Assembly (NCBI GenBank): GCA_020440825.1
Contig: JAGRNJ010000008.1
Location: forward strand, 1 to 62,076
Direction of reading: 5' to 3'
Length of the DNA: 62,076 nt
Source: Leptospiraceae bacterium
Lineage (GTDB): Bacteria; Spirochaetota; Leptospiria; Turneriellales; Turneriellaceae
This document shows positions 43,325 through 51,548 of this stretch, piece by piece. Each line of letters starts with the position of its first letter. Within the stretch, counting starts at the first letter, position 1. Made by a program: the position numbers and the translations under genes. The notes under the pieces are model-generated. The model had not been told where the DNA came from. It did no database searches and saw only the letters and a program-made list of their open reading frames with translations.

Positions 43325-44101
43325 ATGTGCGTAATGGCAATTTCCTGGCAGAATCACGAGCAGTTTCCGTTCGTGATTCTGGCCAACCGGGATGAGTTTT
43401 ATTCTCGACCAGCCCGCGCGATGAGCTGGTGGGCTTCTGAGCCAGACATCCTGGCCGGCCGGGATGAGTTGAAAAACGGAACCTGGTTCGGGGTCAATGA
43501 AAACGGGCGGTGGGCTGTCGTTACGAACTTTCGAGATCCCGCAGATAAAAACAGTTATGAATTATCAAGAGGACTACTGGTGAGAGATTTTCTGTATGAT
43601 AAAAGAACTGTACACGAATATGCATCCGCCCTGATTACTCAAAAGCACCGATACGCAAAATTTAATTTGATTTTCGGAGACCTGCAGCAGGCAATATATG
43701 TATCGAGCGAACTTGATGAACTCACAACTCTGCAGCGAGGGCTTTACAGCTTATCAAATGCTACCCTGCACGACGACTGGCATAAGACAACCAGACTGAA
43801 AAAAAAGCTTGAGCAACTTTTGGCAGAAAATGATTTTTCATTTGAAAGCGCATTTTCAGCATTAGAAGACCGTTCCTATCCTGAGCATGATTCTCAGGTA
43901 CAGCGTACCGGCCTGCCAATCGAAGTTGAACGCGCTTTGTCACCGGTTTTCGTAGCATTAGACGGGTATGGCACAAGAGCATCAACGGTAATGCTGGCCG
44001 ACTCGTCAGGGAAAATTCAAATTGCTGAAAAAAGTTTTTTAGATGGAAAAGAACTGAAAACTGTTCATCATGAATTTCGGGTTTCGAATAGCACTCAGTA
44101 A
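43325..44101 (+). CDS. NRDE-family protein (TANGO2-like)
   Basis: 258 residues starting MC, so Cys-2 would be N-terminal after Met removal, as in Ntn-hydrolase-like proteins. The signature is FVILANRDEFYSRPARAMSWW, which gives the NRDE family its name, followed by LAGRDELKNGTWFGVNENGRWAVVTNFRDP. Homologues include TANGO2; the biochemical role is unsettled, with suggested links to haem and lipid handling. It lies 38 bases after the RND pump gene and may be co-transcribed by read-through. Confidence 0.88.
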   Translation: MCVMAISWQNHEQFPFVILANRDEFYSRPARAMSWWASEPDILAGRDELKNGTWFGVNENGRWAVVTNFRDPADKNSYELSRGLLVRDFLYDKRTVHEYASALITQKHRYAKFNLIFGDLQQAIYVSSELDELTTLQRGLYSLSNATLHDDWHKTTRLKKKLEQLLAENDFSFESAFSALEDRSYPEHDSQVQRTGLPIEVERALSPVFVALDGYGTRASTVMLADSSGKIQIAEKSFLDGKELKTVHHEFRVSNSTQ

Positions 44102-44138
44102 GTTTTTTATAAATTTAGAAAATGCATTGTTTCATGAA

Positions 44139-46241
44139 TCAGTACTCCAGGCAGATAATGCAGACATCATCTTCAAATTTTTCATTGCCTCGGTATTTTA
44201 TAAGTTCTGCCGATAGAGCTGAGACCAGTTTTTGCGCAGATGAATTTGCATGGGAGGCGAGTACGTGTTCAAGATTGGCATGTTCAAACATGATGCGTTC
44301 ATTTTCATTATAATCATCAACTGCCGGGGTTGCTTCTGTGAGGCCATCGGTAAAGAAAATGATTTTATCACCAGGGCGTAAGGTGTATCGCGAAGTCATC
44401 GGCTGGCGGCCACGCTGCCACAATTCATTGCCAGAAAAAATTCCGATAATAGGCCCGGGGTTATCAGATTTCAGTTTGCTCAGTTTACCATTATGCAGTA
44501 AAAAAGGCGGAGGATGCCCCGAGATCGCAAAAGAAAGTTCATGTCGTTCATTATCATAGATAGCATATATGGCCGAGACAAAATGTCCGCTCATCTGTTC
44601 GAACAGTGAATCATAAAGCCTGGCCAGCAATAAGGCTGGGTCTTCAATCTGCGGAGCAGTTTCGATGAGAATTCCCTTGATCAATGATGTGATGAATGCG
44701 GCGGGAACTCCGTGTCCTGAAACATCGCTCAAAAAAATACCAAATTTAGAATCGTGCGCGAGCGGTATAAAATCAAAAAAATCACCACACACTTTATCAA
44801 GGGAAGAATAGTACCAGGCAATATTTTCAATGGGTGCTTTCTCGGGAATAAGTCTGCTCTGGATTCTGCGGGCGAGTTCCAGGTCTGCCTGCATCAGCAG
44901 ATTCTGTTTCTGCAACTCGTTTCGCTCATCTTCGAGTTGCAAATTAGTCTGGTAAAGTTCTTCAGTTCTGACTTTTACGGTATTTTCTAAATCGCTTTTG
45001 AAAGAGAGCAATTTTTTATTTGCTTCTGACAGCTCGACTGCAATGTGATCGACCCGCCGGTAAGCACGTGAAAATTCATAGGACAGCATCAATGACAGTA
45101 CAATCACCAGGACCAGCACAGAGTAATTCGAAACCAGCATTGTTGTGATTACTTCATTTGTATGAAGAATATCATTGACCGCAGCAAGTGAGATAATAAT
45201 AAAATTGATAACAAGAACCAGTGCAAAAGGACGTTTCTTAAAAGCAAAATAGACCAGGTAGGCTATCATGACCAGCAGTATAATCAAAATAAAAATTTCT
45301 GCCCAGAACCGAAGCTGAAGAAAGTATTGCAGCGGCAAAAAAAGTGTCATGGTAAAAATAGAAGTGGCGGCAATGCCAGTAAATTTAAAAATTCTGTTTA
45401 TACCTGAAGGAAACAGAGCATCGACAAACAATATCACCCCTGCCATCAAAGGAAACAGAGAACCATAGAGAACTTTTGCAGCCGTATAATAGCTGAAACC
45501 GAAATCGTATAGAATCATCTCTCCCAGGGTCAAATTTCGCAGGGCAAGACACAGACAGATAAAGCCGAAATAGAGATGTGATTTTCGCGCTGGGTGAAAT
45601 AAAAAATGGAAGAAATGATTCAGAAAAGCCATCGCGAGCACAACCGAAATCATAACTCTGAGCAGTTTGTCATTTTCCGCCTGGCGTTCAATCGACTCAG
45701 TCCTGCCCAGAAAAATCTGCCGTTGAATGCCGCCGGCAATATTGGTATAATTTGCAACCTCCAGTTCGATGCGCATACTGCTATATTGTGTAGCAGGCAA
45801 CGGCAGACTTCGATAGCCGACCTTCGGGCTTGTAGTGGCTCTGTCTACCCCCGGCTCGCCAAAATTAGAAATGAGTTCGCCGTTGATATAGATTCGCCAT
45901 GCACTGTATATTGTCTGCAGACGCAAAGCGAGTCTCTGCTCAGAATCTGGTAAATCAATATCAAGCCGGTATCGACCCCGCCCGTGGCCATTGGGAAAAA
46001 TTTTATTCCAGGTACCCGGTACTTGAATTATCTGGCCCGGTTTATCGATTTCCCGGGTTTTATTTTCTGACACGTAAAAGGGCAAAAATATCCATTCGCC
46101 ATCGAGTGGAACATAGGCACGTGTACTAAAATCTACCTCTCTCAGATTGAGAAAACCTTTTTGTGCTTTGTTGACAGGCGGGGCAGGGCGTGAGCATTGT
46201 GAAAAAATAATAACAAGAGCGAACAGAATTAACTTTCTCAC
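44139..46241 (-). CDS. 7TMR-DISM membrane sensor with SpoIIE/PP2C phosphatase domain
   Basis: 700 residues. N-terminal signal with a lipobox-like IIFSQC (Cys 16), then a periplasmic galactose-binding-like 7TMR-DISM sensor (YVPLDGEWIFLPF, VPGTWNKIFPNGHGRGRYRL, SAWRIYINGELISNFGEPG). Seven membrane helices follow, then a coiled coil (SEANKKLLSFKSDLENTVKVRTEELYQTN) and a PP2C/SpoIIE phosphatase (SLDKVCGDFFDFI, FLSDVSGHGVPAAF, FFTDGLTEA) with the metal-binding Asp residues. This layout is typical of Leptospira signalling proteins. It should dephosphorylate an anti-anti-sigma-type partner, which is not in the window. Confidence 0.92.
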   Translation of the reverse strand: MRKLILFALVIIFSQCSRPAPPVNKAQKGFLNLREVDFSTRAYVPLDGEWIFLPFYVSENKTREIDKPGQIIQVPGTWNKIFPNGHGRGRYRLDIDLPDSEQRLALRLQTIYSAWRIYINGELISNFGEPGVDRATTSPKVGYRSLPLPATQYSSMRIELEVANYTNIAGGIQRQIFLGRTESIERQAENDKLLRVMISVVLAMAFLNHFFHFLFHPARKSHLYFGFICLCLALRNLTLGEMILYDFGFSYYTAAKVLYGSLFPLMAGVILFVDALFPSGINRIFKFTGIAATSIFTMTLFLPLQYFLQLRFWAEIFILIILLVMIAYLVYFAFKKRPFALVLVINFIIISLAAVNDILHTNEVITTMLVSNYSVLVLVIVLSLMLSYEFSRAYRRVDHIAVELSEANKKLLSFKSDLENTVKVRTEELYQTNLQLEDERNELQKQNLLMQADLELARRIQSRLIPEKAPIENIAWYYSSLDKVCGDFFDFIPLAHDSKFGIFLSDVSGHGVPAAFITSLIKGILIETAPQIEDPALLLARLYDSLFEQMSGHFVSAIYAIYDNERHELSFAISGHPPPFLLHNGKLSKLKSDNPGPIIGIFSGNELWQRGRQPMTSRYTLRPGDKIIFFTDGLTEATPAVDDYNENERIMFEHANLEHVLASHANSSAQKLVSALSAELIKYRGNEKFEDDVCIICLEY

Positions 46242-46397
46242 GCGAGTCAGGCTTCTATTATTTTTTGACCTGTCGAGATAAAAAATCCGTTTTCACGTTG
46301 AACCGATTTCCAGATAAAGCGTCAAAGGAACAGTAGTTCAAGAAACTGTTTATCAAAGATTCAGGCTTATTTATGACTTTAGAGCCGACGGAGGAAT

Positions 46398-47573
46398 ATG
46401 CGTAAACGATATAAAATTTCGCTCATTAATCTGGGAAACATAGCTTTATTTGTTTTTCTGCTGGGCATAGCAATTTCACCATTCGCGGGCACTTGTGGGG
46501 GCTCGTCTCTCAATATTGCAAGCGCGCAAGGTGAAAATCCGCTCGCGAAATCCAAATCTGTAGAAGGTGCCACTGTAGTGCAAAGCGCGCTGCGCGAGAT
46601 TTACAAAGAAGTAAACCCGGCAGTAGTGAGAATTGAAACAGAACAGACGATTGATATGCCGCAACACCCTTTCTTTAATGACCCCATGTTCCGGCGGTTT
46701 TTTGGTGTACCGAACGGCGGGCAGCAGCAGAAACAGAAACGAACCGGTCTGGGTTCCGGTTTTATTATCTCACCAGACGGGTACATTGTTACAAATCACC
46801 ATGTTGTGCAGAAAGTAGATAAAATCACTATTAAACTGGGAAGCGGGAAAGATTATACTGCAAAACTCATTGGTTCTGATTCCAGCAGTGATATCGCTTT
46901 GCTCAAGATTGACGGTGTCAAAGGCTTACGTACAGTTCATCTGGGAGATTCTGATCAGATCGAGGTTGGTGATTTTGCAATCGCAATCGGCAATCCGTTT
47001 GGTCTCTACTCAACCTTTACTCTCGGGGTCGTTTCTTCACGCGGCCAGGATGTAAACACAGCAGACGGTGTACCCCGTATTCAAACCGATGCGGCCATCA
47101 ATCCGGGTAATTCAGGTGGCCCATTACTCAATATTCGCGGTGAAGTAATCGGTATTAACCAGATGATTTATTCTCAATCAGGCGGGTCTGTGGGTATCGG
47201 CTTTGCGATTCCTATAAACTATGCGGTTGAAGTAATAGAGAAATTAAAATCAGGCAAGACTATAAAACCCGGCTATATCGGGGTTTCGATTGCCGCAGAA
47301 GCCACGCCTGAGCAACTCGCAGAGCTGGGCTACAAAGGAAAAACCGGTCTGCTCGTTGGGCAGGTAATGATTGGTTCACCTGCATGGAAAGCCGGTATAA
47401 GACCCTATGACTTTATCACTGAAATTGACGGTAAAGCAGCAGACAAGTTTTCTGTGTTAAAAACTGCTGTTTTAAGAAAAGGACCGGGAAATACCCTCTC
47501 TGTGAAGTATTTGAGAGAAGGCAAACCGGGTTCAGCAAGCATTAAAATAGGGGAAGCACCCAGTGACGGTTAG
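46398..47573 (+). CDS. Do-like serine protease, HtrA/DegP family
   Basis: 391 residues. An N-terminal hydrophobic segment (GNIALFVFLLGIAISPFAG) anchors or exports it. The trypsin-like domain has the catalytic His 135 (VTNHHVV), Asp 165 (SSSDIALLK) and Ser 239 (NPGNSGGPL), followed by one PDZ domain (GLLVGQVMIGSPAWKAGIRPYDFITEIDGKAAD). It degrades or refolds damaged envelope proteins. A GGAGG site lies 3 bases before the ATG. It has one PDZ domain rather than the two of E. coli DegP. The coaX gene follows 16 bases later, so they are probably co-transcribed. Confidence 0.95.
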   Translation: MRKRYKISLINLGNIALFVFLLGIAISPFAGTCGGSSLNIASAQGENPLAKSKSVEGATVVQSALREIYKEVNPAVVRIETEQTIDMPQHPFFNDPMFRRFFGVPNGGQQQKQKRTGLGSGFIISPDGYIVTNHHVVQKVDKITIKLGSGKDYTAKLIGSDSSSDIALLKIDGVKGLRTVHLGDSDQIEVGDFAIAIGNPFGLYSTFTLGVVSSRGQDVNTADGVPRIQTDAAINPGNSGGPLLNIRGEVIGINQMIYSQSGGSVGIGFAIPINYAVEVIEKLKSGKTIKPGYIGVSIAAEATPEQLAELGYKGKTGLLVGQVMIGSPAWKAGIRPYDFITEIDGKAADKFSVLKTAVLRKGPGNTLSVKYLREGKPGSASIKIGEAPSDG

Positions 47574-47589
47574 AGTTTAATTTAACCGT

Positions 47590-48354
47590 ATGTATCTATT
47601 GACCATTGATGCCGGCAATACACACACCGTTTTCGGATTGTGGCAAGATAAAGAGCTTTTATCTACCTGCCGGCTGTCTACCCGGCCAGAATCTACTTCA
47701 TGGGAGTGGAAAACCCAGTTAAAAGACTGGCTGGGAGATATTCAGCTCATTCAATCTGCCTCCCTGGCCACTGTAGTGCCCGCTTTAGAAACCCCGCTTC
47801 GAGCCTGTCTGGCAGATTTTTTTGGTTGTAAAGATGTGGTCACCATACATCCGAAATTACAGTTCCCGTTCACTTTTGACTATCCCGGCCGGGAAACCCT
47901 CGGGGCAGACCGCCTGGCAAGTGCGGCCGGCGGTGTAGTGCATTATGGCAGTGATTTGATCATCGTTGATTTTGGAACCGCAATTACATTTTGTGTGATT
48001 GTTGATAATGTGTATAAAGGTGGAGTCATTGCGCCCGGTATTTATACTTCTCTCGAAGCTTTGTTCTTGAAGACAGCCCGTTTACCGCATGTTGATTTTG
48101 CCCCGCCGCCAGTATTACCTGCACGAACAACGATTGAAAGCATCCAGGCTGGTTCATGGCTCAGTTGTAAGGGTATGGTGAGAGAGATTTTGAGCGAACT
48201 TAAAAAAGCAACCAATCGCAATATGACGGTTATCGCAACCGGCGGCATCTCAGAAGATCTGCCATTTGCAACAGATTTCTTTGACATTACAGATAGAAAT
48301 CTCACTTTGCGCGGCCTGGTTGATCTGTACTACAGGAACGTTGGGCCTTCATAA
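47590..48354 (+). CDS. coaX: Type III pantothenate kinase
   Basis: 254 residues with the family pattern: MYLLTIDAGNTHTVFGLW (DxGNT phosphate loop), CRLSTRPESTSWEW, DYPGRETLGADRLASAAGGV, LIIVDFGTAITFCVI (DxGTA), and GGVIAPGIYTSLEALFLKTARLP. It phosphorylates pantothenate in the first step of coenzyme A synthesis and needs a monovalent cation. It lies between htrA and a lipoprotein gene, in a run of five genes on one strand. Confidence 0.94.
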   Translation: MYLLTIDAGNTHTVFGLWQDKELLSTCRLSTRPESTSWEWKTQLKDWLGDIQLIQSASLATVVPALETPLRACLADFFGCKDVVTIHPKLQFPFTFDYPGRETLGADRLASAAGGVVHYGSDLIIVDFGTAITFCVIVDNVYKGGVIAPGIYTSLEALFLKTARLPHVDFAPPPVLPARTTIESIQAGSWLSCKGMVREILSELKKATNRNMTVIATGGISEDLPFATDFFDITDRNLTLRGLVDLYYRNVGPS

Positions 48355-48358
48355 CGCT

Positions 48359-48751
48359 ATGAAAAAGACCTTCGCAATCTCTATTTTTCTACTGTCGCTC
48401 AGTTTTTCGTGCAAGAGTTCGCCATATATGTATGACCGGCCCTATGCAAATGAAGAATATGCAATCGCCAATGCGGGAGATGTGGTGTTTTCAGTTACCC
48501 GCGTTGAAGAACGGGATACCGGCAAAACCTCAGTATTTGTAATTTATCGATTTATGAAAGCAGATAAAGAAAATCTGGTATTCAAATATGAAGAACATTA
48601 TGGCTCAGTAAAAGAAACACCAGACCTTGCTGAAGAGAAATCTTTTGCCAGTTCTGGCGAAACTGTTTCTTTTGATCTGGCAGATCTGCGAGTTTTCAAA
48701 CTTGGTGAGAATATTCTGCACTATTCTGTATCGGCGGTAAATCGTGAGTAG
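48359..48751 (+). CDS. Small lipoprotein, unknown family
   Basis: About 130 residues with a signal peptide and lipobox (MKKTFAISIFLLSLSFSC, Cys 18). The start is set at ATG 48359 because earlier in-frame codons lie in coaX. The mature part is beta-rich (GDVVFSVTRVEERDTGKTSVFVIYRF). No family recognised. The gene overlaps the LptF/G permease gene by 8 bases. Confidence 0.65.
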   Translation: MKKTFAISIFLLSLSFSCKSSPYMYDRPYANEEYAIANAGDVVFSVTRVEERDTGKTSVFVIYRFMKADKENLVFKYEEHYGSVKETPDLAEEKSFASSGETVSFDLADLRVFKLGENILHYSVSAVNRE

Positions 48752-49970
48752 GTTTAAGCCGGCAATTATTTCACGTTACATATTTAAACACTTTGTTTCT
48801 CCGTTTGCTGTTGCCTCAATGTTTTTTACATTCATCATAATGGTATTTTATCTCAAAGAGATTATTCGTCTTGCTATTCAGAAGAGTATTCCGTTCAGTA
48901 TTGTAGGCAAGCTTGTTTACTACAGTACGGGCTGGACCCTGGCCATGACCTTGCCAATGGCTGCTTTGATGGCAGTCATTATGGCAGTAGGGGGGATGAA
49001 TGCTGACTCTGAAATAATTGCCATGCGGGCCGGTGGCATCACATATCCTCGAATTTTTCGACCCTATCTCTGGTTTGGTGCGTTTATGACCCTGGGTATG
49101 TTCTGGTATAACCATGTGATTATCCCAGACTGTTTTGCTGAAATGCGAAAACTGACCAATCATATTTTGAGTGCCGACCCGACGATGGTGATCAGCGAGA
49201 ACCAGTTTACAATGCTCGACGACGGTGATGACGCGAAACGAATTATTTTCGTTGAGAAGATGGAAAAGCGGGGTAAAGAGAAATCTACATTGCTGCATAA
49301 TGTTCAGATTCGAACGATGAGCAAAATGGAAAACGGAATTTTCAAGGTTTCAGAAACAATTCTCGCCCGCAACGGCATCAAAGTTGTAAAAAATTATCCC
49401 GATGGGCGTTATCAAAAAGCCCTCAGATTATACAAAGGCTATGTCGTGACCTCCAATTCTGATCAGACGACCAGTCAGCGAATTGATTTTCAAGAAGGGC
49501 ATATGGATCTTCACCTGACGGATGATGATGCTTTTAAAGGAAAACTCGGGAATGATGATTTTGGTGCGTTCACAACCGGTAAGTTATTTGATCGAATTTC
49601 AGAAATATCTGCTCAAAACGAAGACGATCTGCAAAAAGATCTGTTGGCGAGAGCCAAGATCGAAATGCATAAACGATTCGCACTGCCATTCGCGACAATT
49701 GTATTTCTCTTTCTTGGCTTTCCGCTGGGTATTGCCAACCGCCGTTCGGGCAAAGGCATGGGTTTCGGTTTGTCTATTGCATTTATCTTTATGTATTTTG
49801 CATTGTTTCTGTTTGCCAATACAATTGGCGGGGCCAAAGGTTTTCTCTCGCCATTTTTTGCTGTCTGGCTGGGCAATATTGTAACGTTTCTTACCGGTGC
49901 CTATATTTTTGTGAAAAGAACCGGAGATTTTGAGCTGAAAGATATTCTGTTGATTTTTAGAAAGAAATAA
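48744..49970 (+). CDS. LptF/LptG-family permease
   Basis: 408 residues with the LptF/G layout: an N-terminal segment ISRYIFKHFVSPFAVASMFFTFIIMVFYLKEI, then TLPMAALMAVIMAVGGMNADSEIIAMRAGGIT (characteristic loop), a periplasmic beta-rich domain, and C-terminal helices with LPFATIVFLFLGFPLGIANRRSGKGMGFGLSIAFIFMYFALF. LptF and LptG form the membrane part of the LPS export ABC transporter with LptB. Only one permease is seen here; the partner and ATPase must be elsewhere. Position after coaX and a lipoprotein suggests an envelope operon. Confidence 0.92.
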   Translation: MSRFKPAIISRYIFKHFVSPFAVASMFFTFIIMVFYLKEIIRLAIQKSIPFSIVGKLVYYSTGWTLAMTLPMAALMAVIMAVGGMNADSEIIAMRAGGITYPRIFRPYLWFGAFMTLGMFWYNHVIIPDCFAEMRKLTNHILSADPTMVISENQFTMLDDGDDAKRIIFVEKMEKRGKEKSTLLHNVQIRTMSKMENGIFKVSETILARNGIKVVKNYPDGRYQKALRLYKGYVVTSNSDQTTSQRIDFQEGHMDLHLTDDDAFKGKLGNDDFGAFTTGKLFDRISEISAQNEDDLQKDLLARAKIEMHKRFALPFATIVFLFLGFPLGIANRRSGKGMGFGLSIAFIFMYFALFLFANTIGGAKGFLSPFFAVWLGNIVTFLTGAYIFVKRTGDFELKDILLIFRKK

Positions 49971-50024
49971 GGTATCTAGTTTTTAGCAAACTAAAAATAA
50001 AGTCGATAAGCTCAATAAAAAGGC

Positions 50025-51143
50025 TTAGCTTTCCAGTATTCGGGGTACGATCTGTTGCAATTCGTTAAAATCCCGGGATATTTCAGGATCGATCGAGACC
50101 CCATAGCGGGTAGTTTTTTCACCGAATTCATCGGTCACATGCTGTGTCCAGCGAATGATACCTCGCAGCTCAAGCCATGAATCTGCAATTCTCTTTGAGC
50201 GATGCAGCAGCCACATGAGCAGCTGGTCTCCCGGTGCATACTGCATACGCGATTGAAACGATAGCCCCATGTTCGAAATATCAACCAGGTGGGGAGATTC
50301 GAACAGATCAGGTTTATTTAGATCATGGTTCCAGAGAGCAATCCACAAATTGCCGCCTGCATCGCCAGATTTTCTCGGTACTGTTCTTCGGTCTGAAAAC
50401 GGCTGTTCAACACTGCGAATCAGATGGCGTTCAATGATTTTGTCATTGACCGGTTTTTGAAAAATATAACTGACCTCACTCATAATTTCTGGCCGGCTCT
50501 GCAAAAGGGCAGGGGTCGACGATACTACAAATATCGATAAATTGGGATTATTATCTCTCAGTTCTTTGATAAATTCCAGAGTATCATCTTTGCGCAGCAA
50601 CAGATCGAGCAAGGCAAAATCGTAATTGATTTTTAGAATCGCTTCTTTCTCAAAGAGCGATGTATACGCGTGTGGAATCCCTCCGAGTCTTAATACGATT
50701 CTGACCAGTGCGTTCAAACTGACCCGTGCATCTTCAACAATTAAGACATGCTTACCCTTTAAAGGCTGGTACAGGGAACTTATGATTGCTTTCTCAAGTT
50801 TACTATCTGTGACCGGCTTTTCAATAAGATAATCAACCAAAGCAGCACTTTCGGGATGCTCTTTCAACTGGTTGGGGGCTGCTGTCTCAACAATAATGCG
50901 CAGTTTTGAGTTTACAGATTTCAGCAGGGGTATAAGGTTTATAGTGCTGGTATTTCCCAGTTGCAGGTCGAGAATTGCATAGTCATAGGTACGCCCCAGA
51001 AATTCATTTTGCCGATCAAGATTTTCATACATATCGACAGTTGCACCATGCTTTTCGAGGTATTCATAAATGCTTCGTCTTGAAACGCGGGAATCTTCGA
51101 GCAGTAAAAAATTTTTATTTTTGAGTTGGCCTACTGTAAGCAT
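50025..51143 (-). CDS. REC-REC-PilZ response regulator
   Basis: 372 residues. Two receiver domains follow each other: residues about 11-125 (LLLEDSR, then YDYAILDLQ with Asp 59 as acceptor) and about 130-245 (VLIVEDARVS, then YDFALLDLLL). A PilZ domain follows (about 250-370) with RRTVPRKS (RxxxR) and HLVDISNMGLSF (D-x-S-x-x-G), the two c-di-GMP-binding motifs. It should therefore couple phosphorylation to c-di-GMP. It lies 3 bases after a CheY gene and in the same operon as the CheA-like kinase. Confidence 0.88.
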   Translation of the reverse strand: MLTVGQLKNKNFLLLEDSRVSRRSIYEYLEKHGATVDMYENLDRQNEFLGRTYDYAILDLQLGNTSTINLIPLLKSVNSKLRIIVETAAPNQLKEHPESAALVDYLIEKPVTDSKLEKAIISSLYQPLKGKHVLIVEDARVSLNALVRIVLRLGGIPHAYTSLFEKEAILKINYDFALLDLLLRKDDTLEFIKELRDNNPNLSIFVVSSTPALLQSRPEIMSEVSYIFQKPVNDKIIERHLIRSVEQPFSDRRTVPRKSGDAGGNLWIALWNHDLNKPDLFESPHLVDISNMGLSFQSRMQYAPGDQLLMWLLHRSKRIADSWLELRGIIRWTQHVTDEFGEKTTRYGVSIDPEISRDFNELQQIVPRILES

Positions 51144-51146
51144 AGG

Positions 51147-51518
51147 TCAGGATTTCAGAGCATTGGCAATCGATGAAATCAATCGTTCTTCGGCGAAAGG
51201 CTTGATAATAAAATCATGCGCACCGGCTTGAATTGCTTCTTTAATGAAACGGGATTCTCCCAGGGCAGAGACAATAATGATGCGTGCGTTCGGGTCAATA
51301 GCTTTGATTTTTTTGGTTGCTTCAATACCGCCGACTTTCTTCATCGAGATATCCATTGTAGTGATGTCTGGTTTCAGTTCCTGGTATTTTTGTATCGCTT
51401 CTAAACCATCTTGTGCTTCACCGATGATTTCATAGCCCTTATTTTCGAGGTGCTTGCGAATTACCTGGCGCATATAGCCAGAGTCATCTACAATAAAAAC
51501 GCGAGTATTGCCTGCCAT
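51147..51518 (-). CDS. CheY-like single-domain response regulator
   Basis: 123 residues, a lone receiver: FIVDDSGYMRQVIRKHLENKGYEIIGEA (acidic pair Asp 10/11), TTMDISMKKVGG (phosphoacceptor Asp), VSALGE, and FIIKPF (Lys). It is one of the likely substrates of the CheA-like kinase 30 bases upstream. The sequence resembles CheY of the chemotaxis type, but no flagellar genes are in view. Confidence 0.93.
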   Translation of the reverse strand: MAGNTRVFIVDDSGYMRQVIRKHLENKGYEIIGEAQDGLEAIQKYQELKPDITTMDISMKKVGGIEATKKIKAIDPNARIIIVSALGESRFIKEAIQAGAHDFIIKPFAEERLISSIANALKS

Positions 51519-51548
51519 TAGTCCCTCATGACAAGGTTACACGTCGTG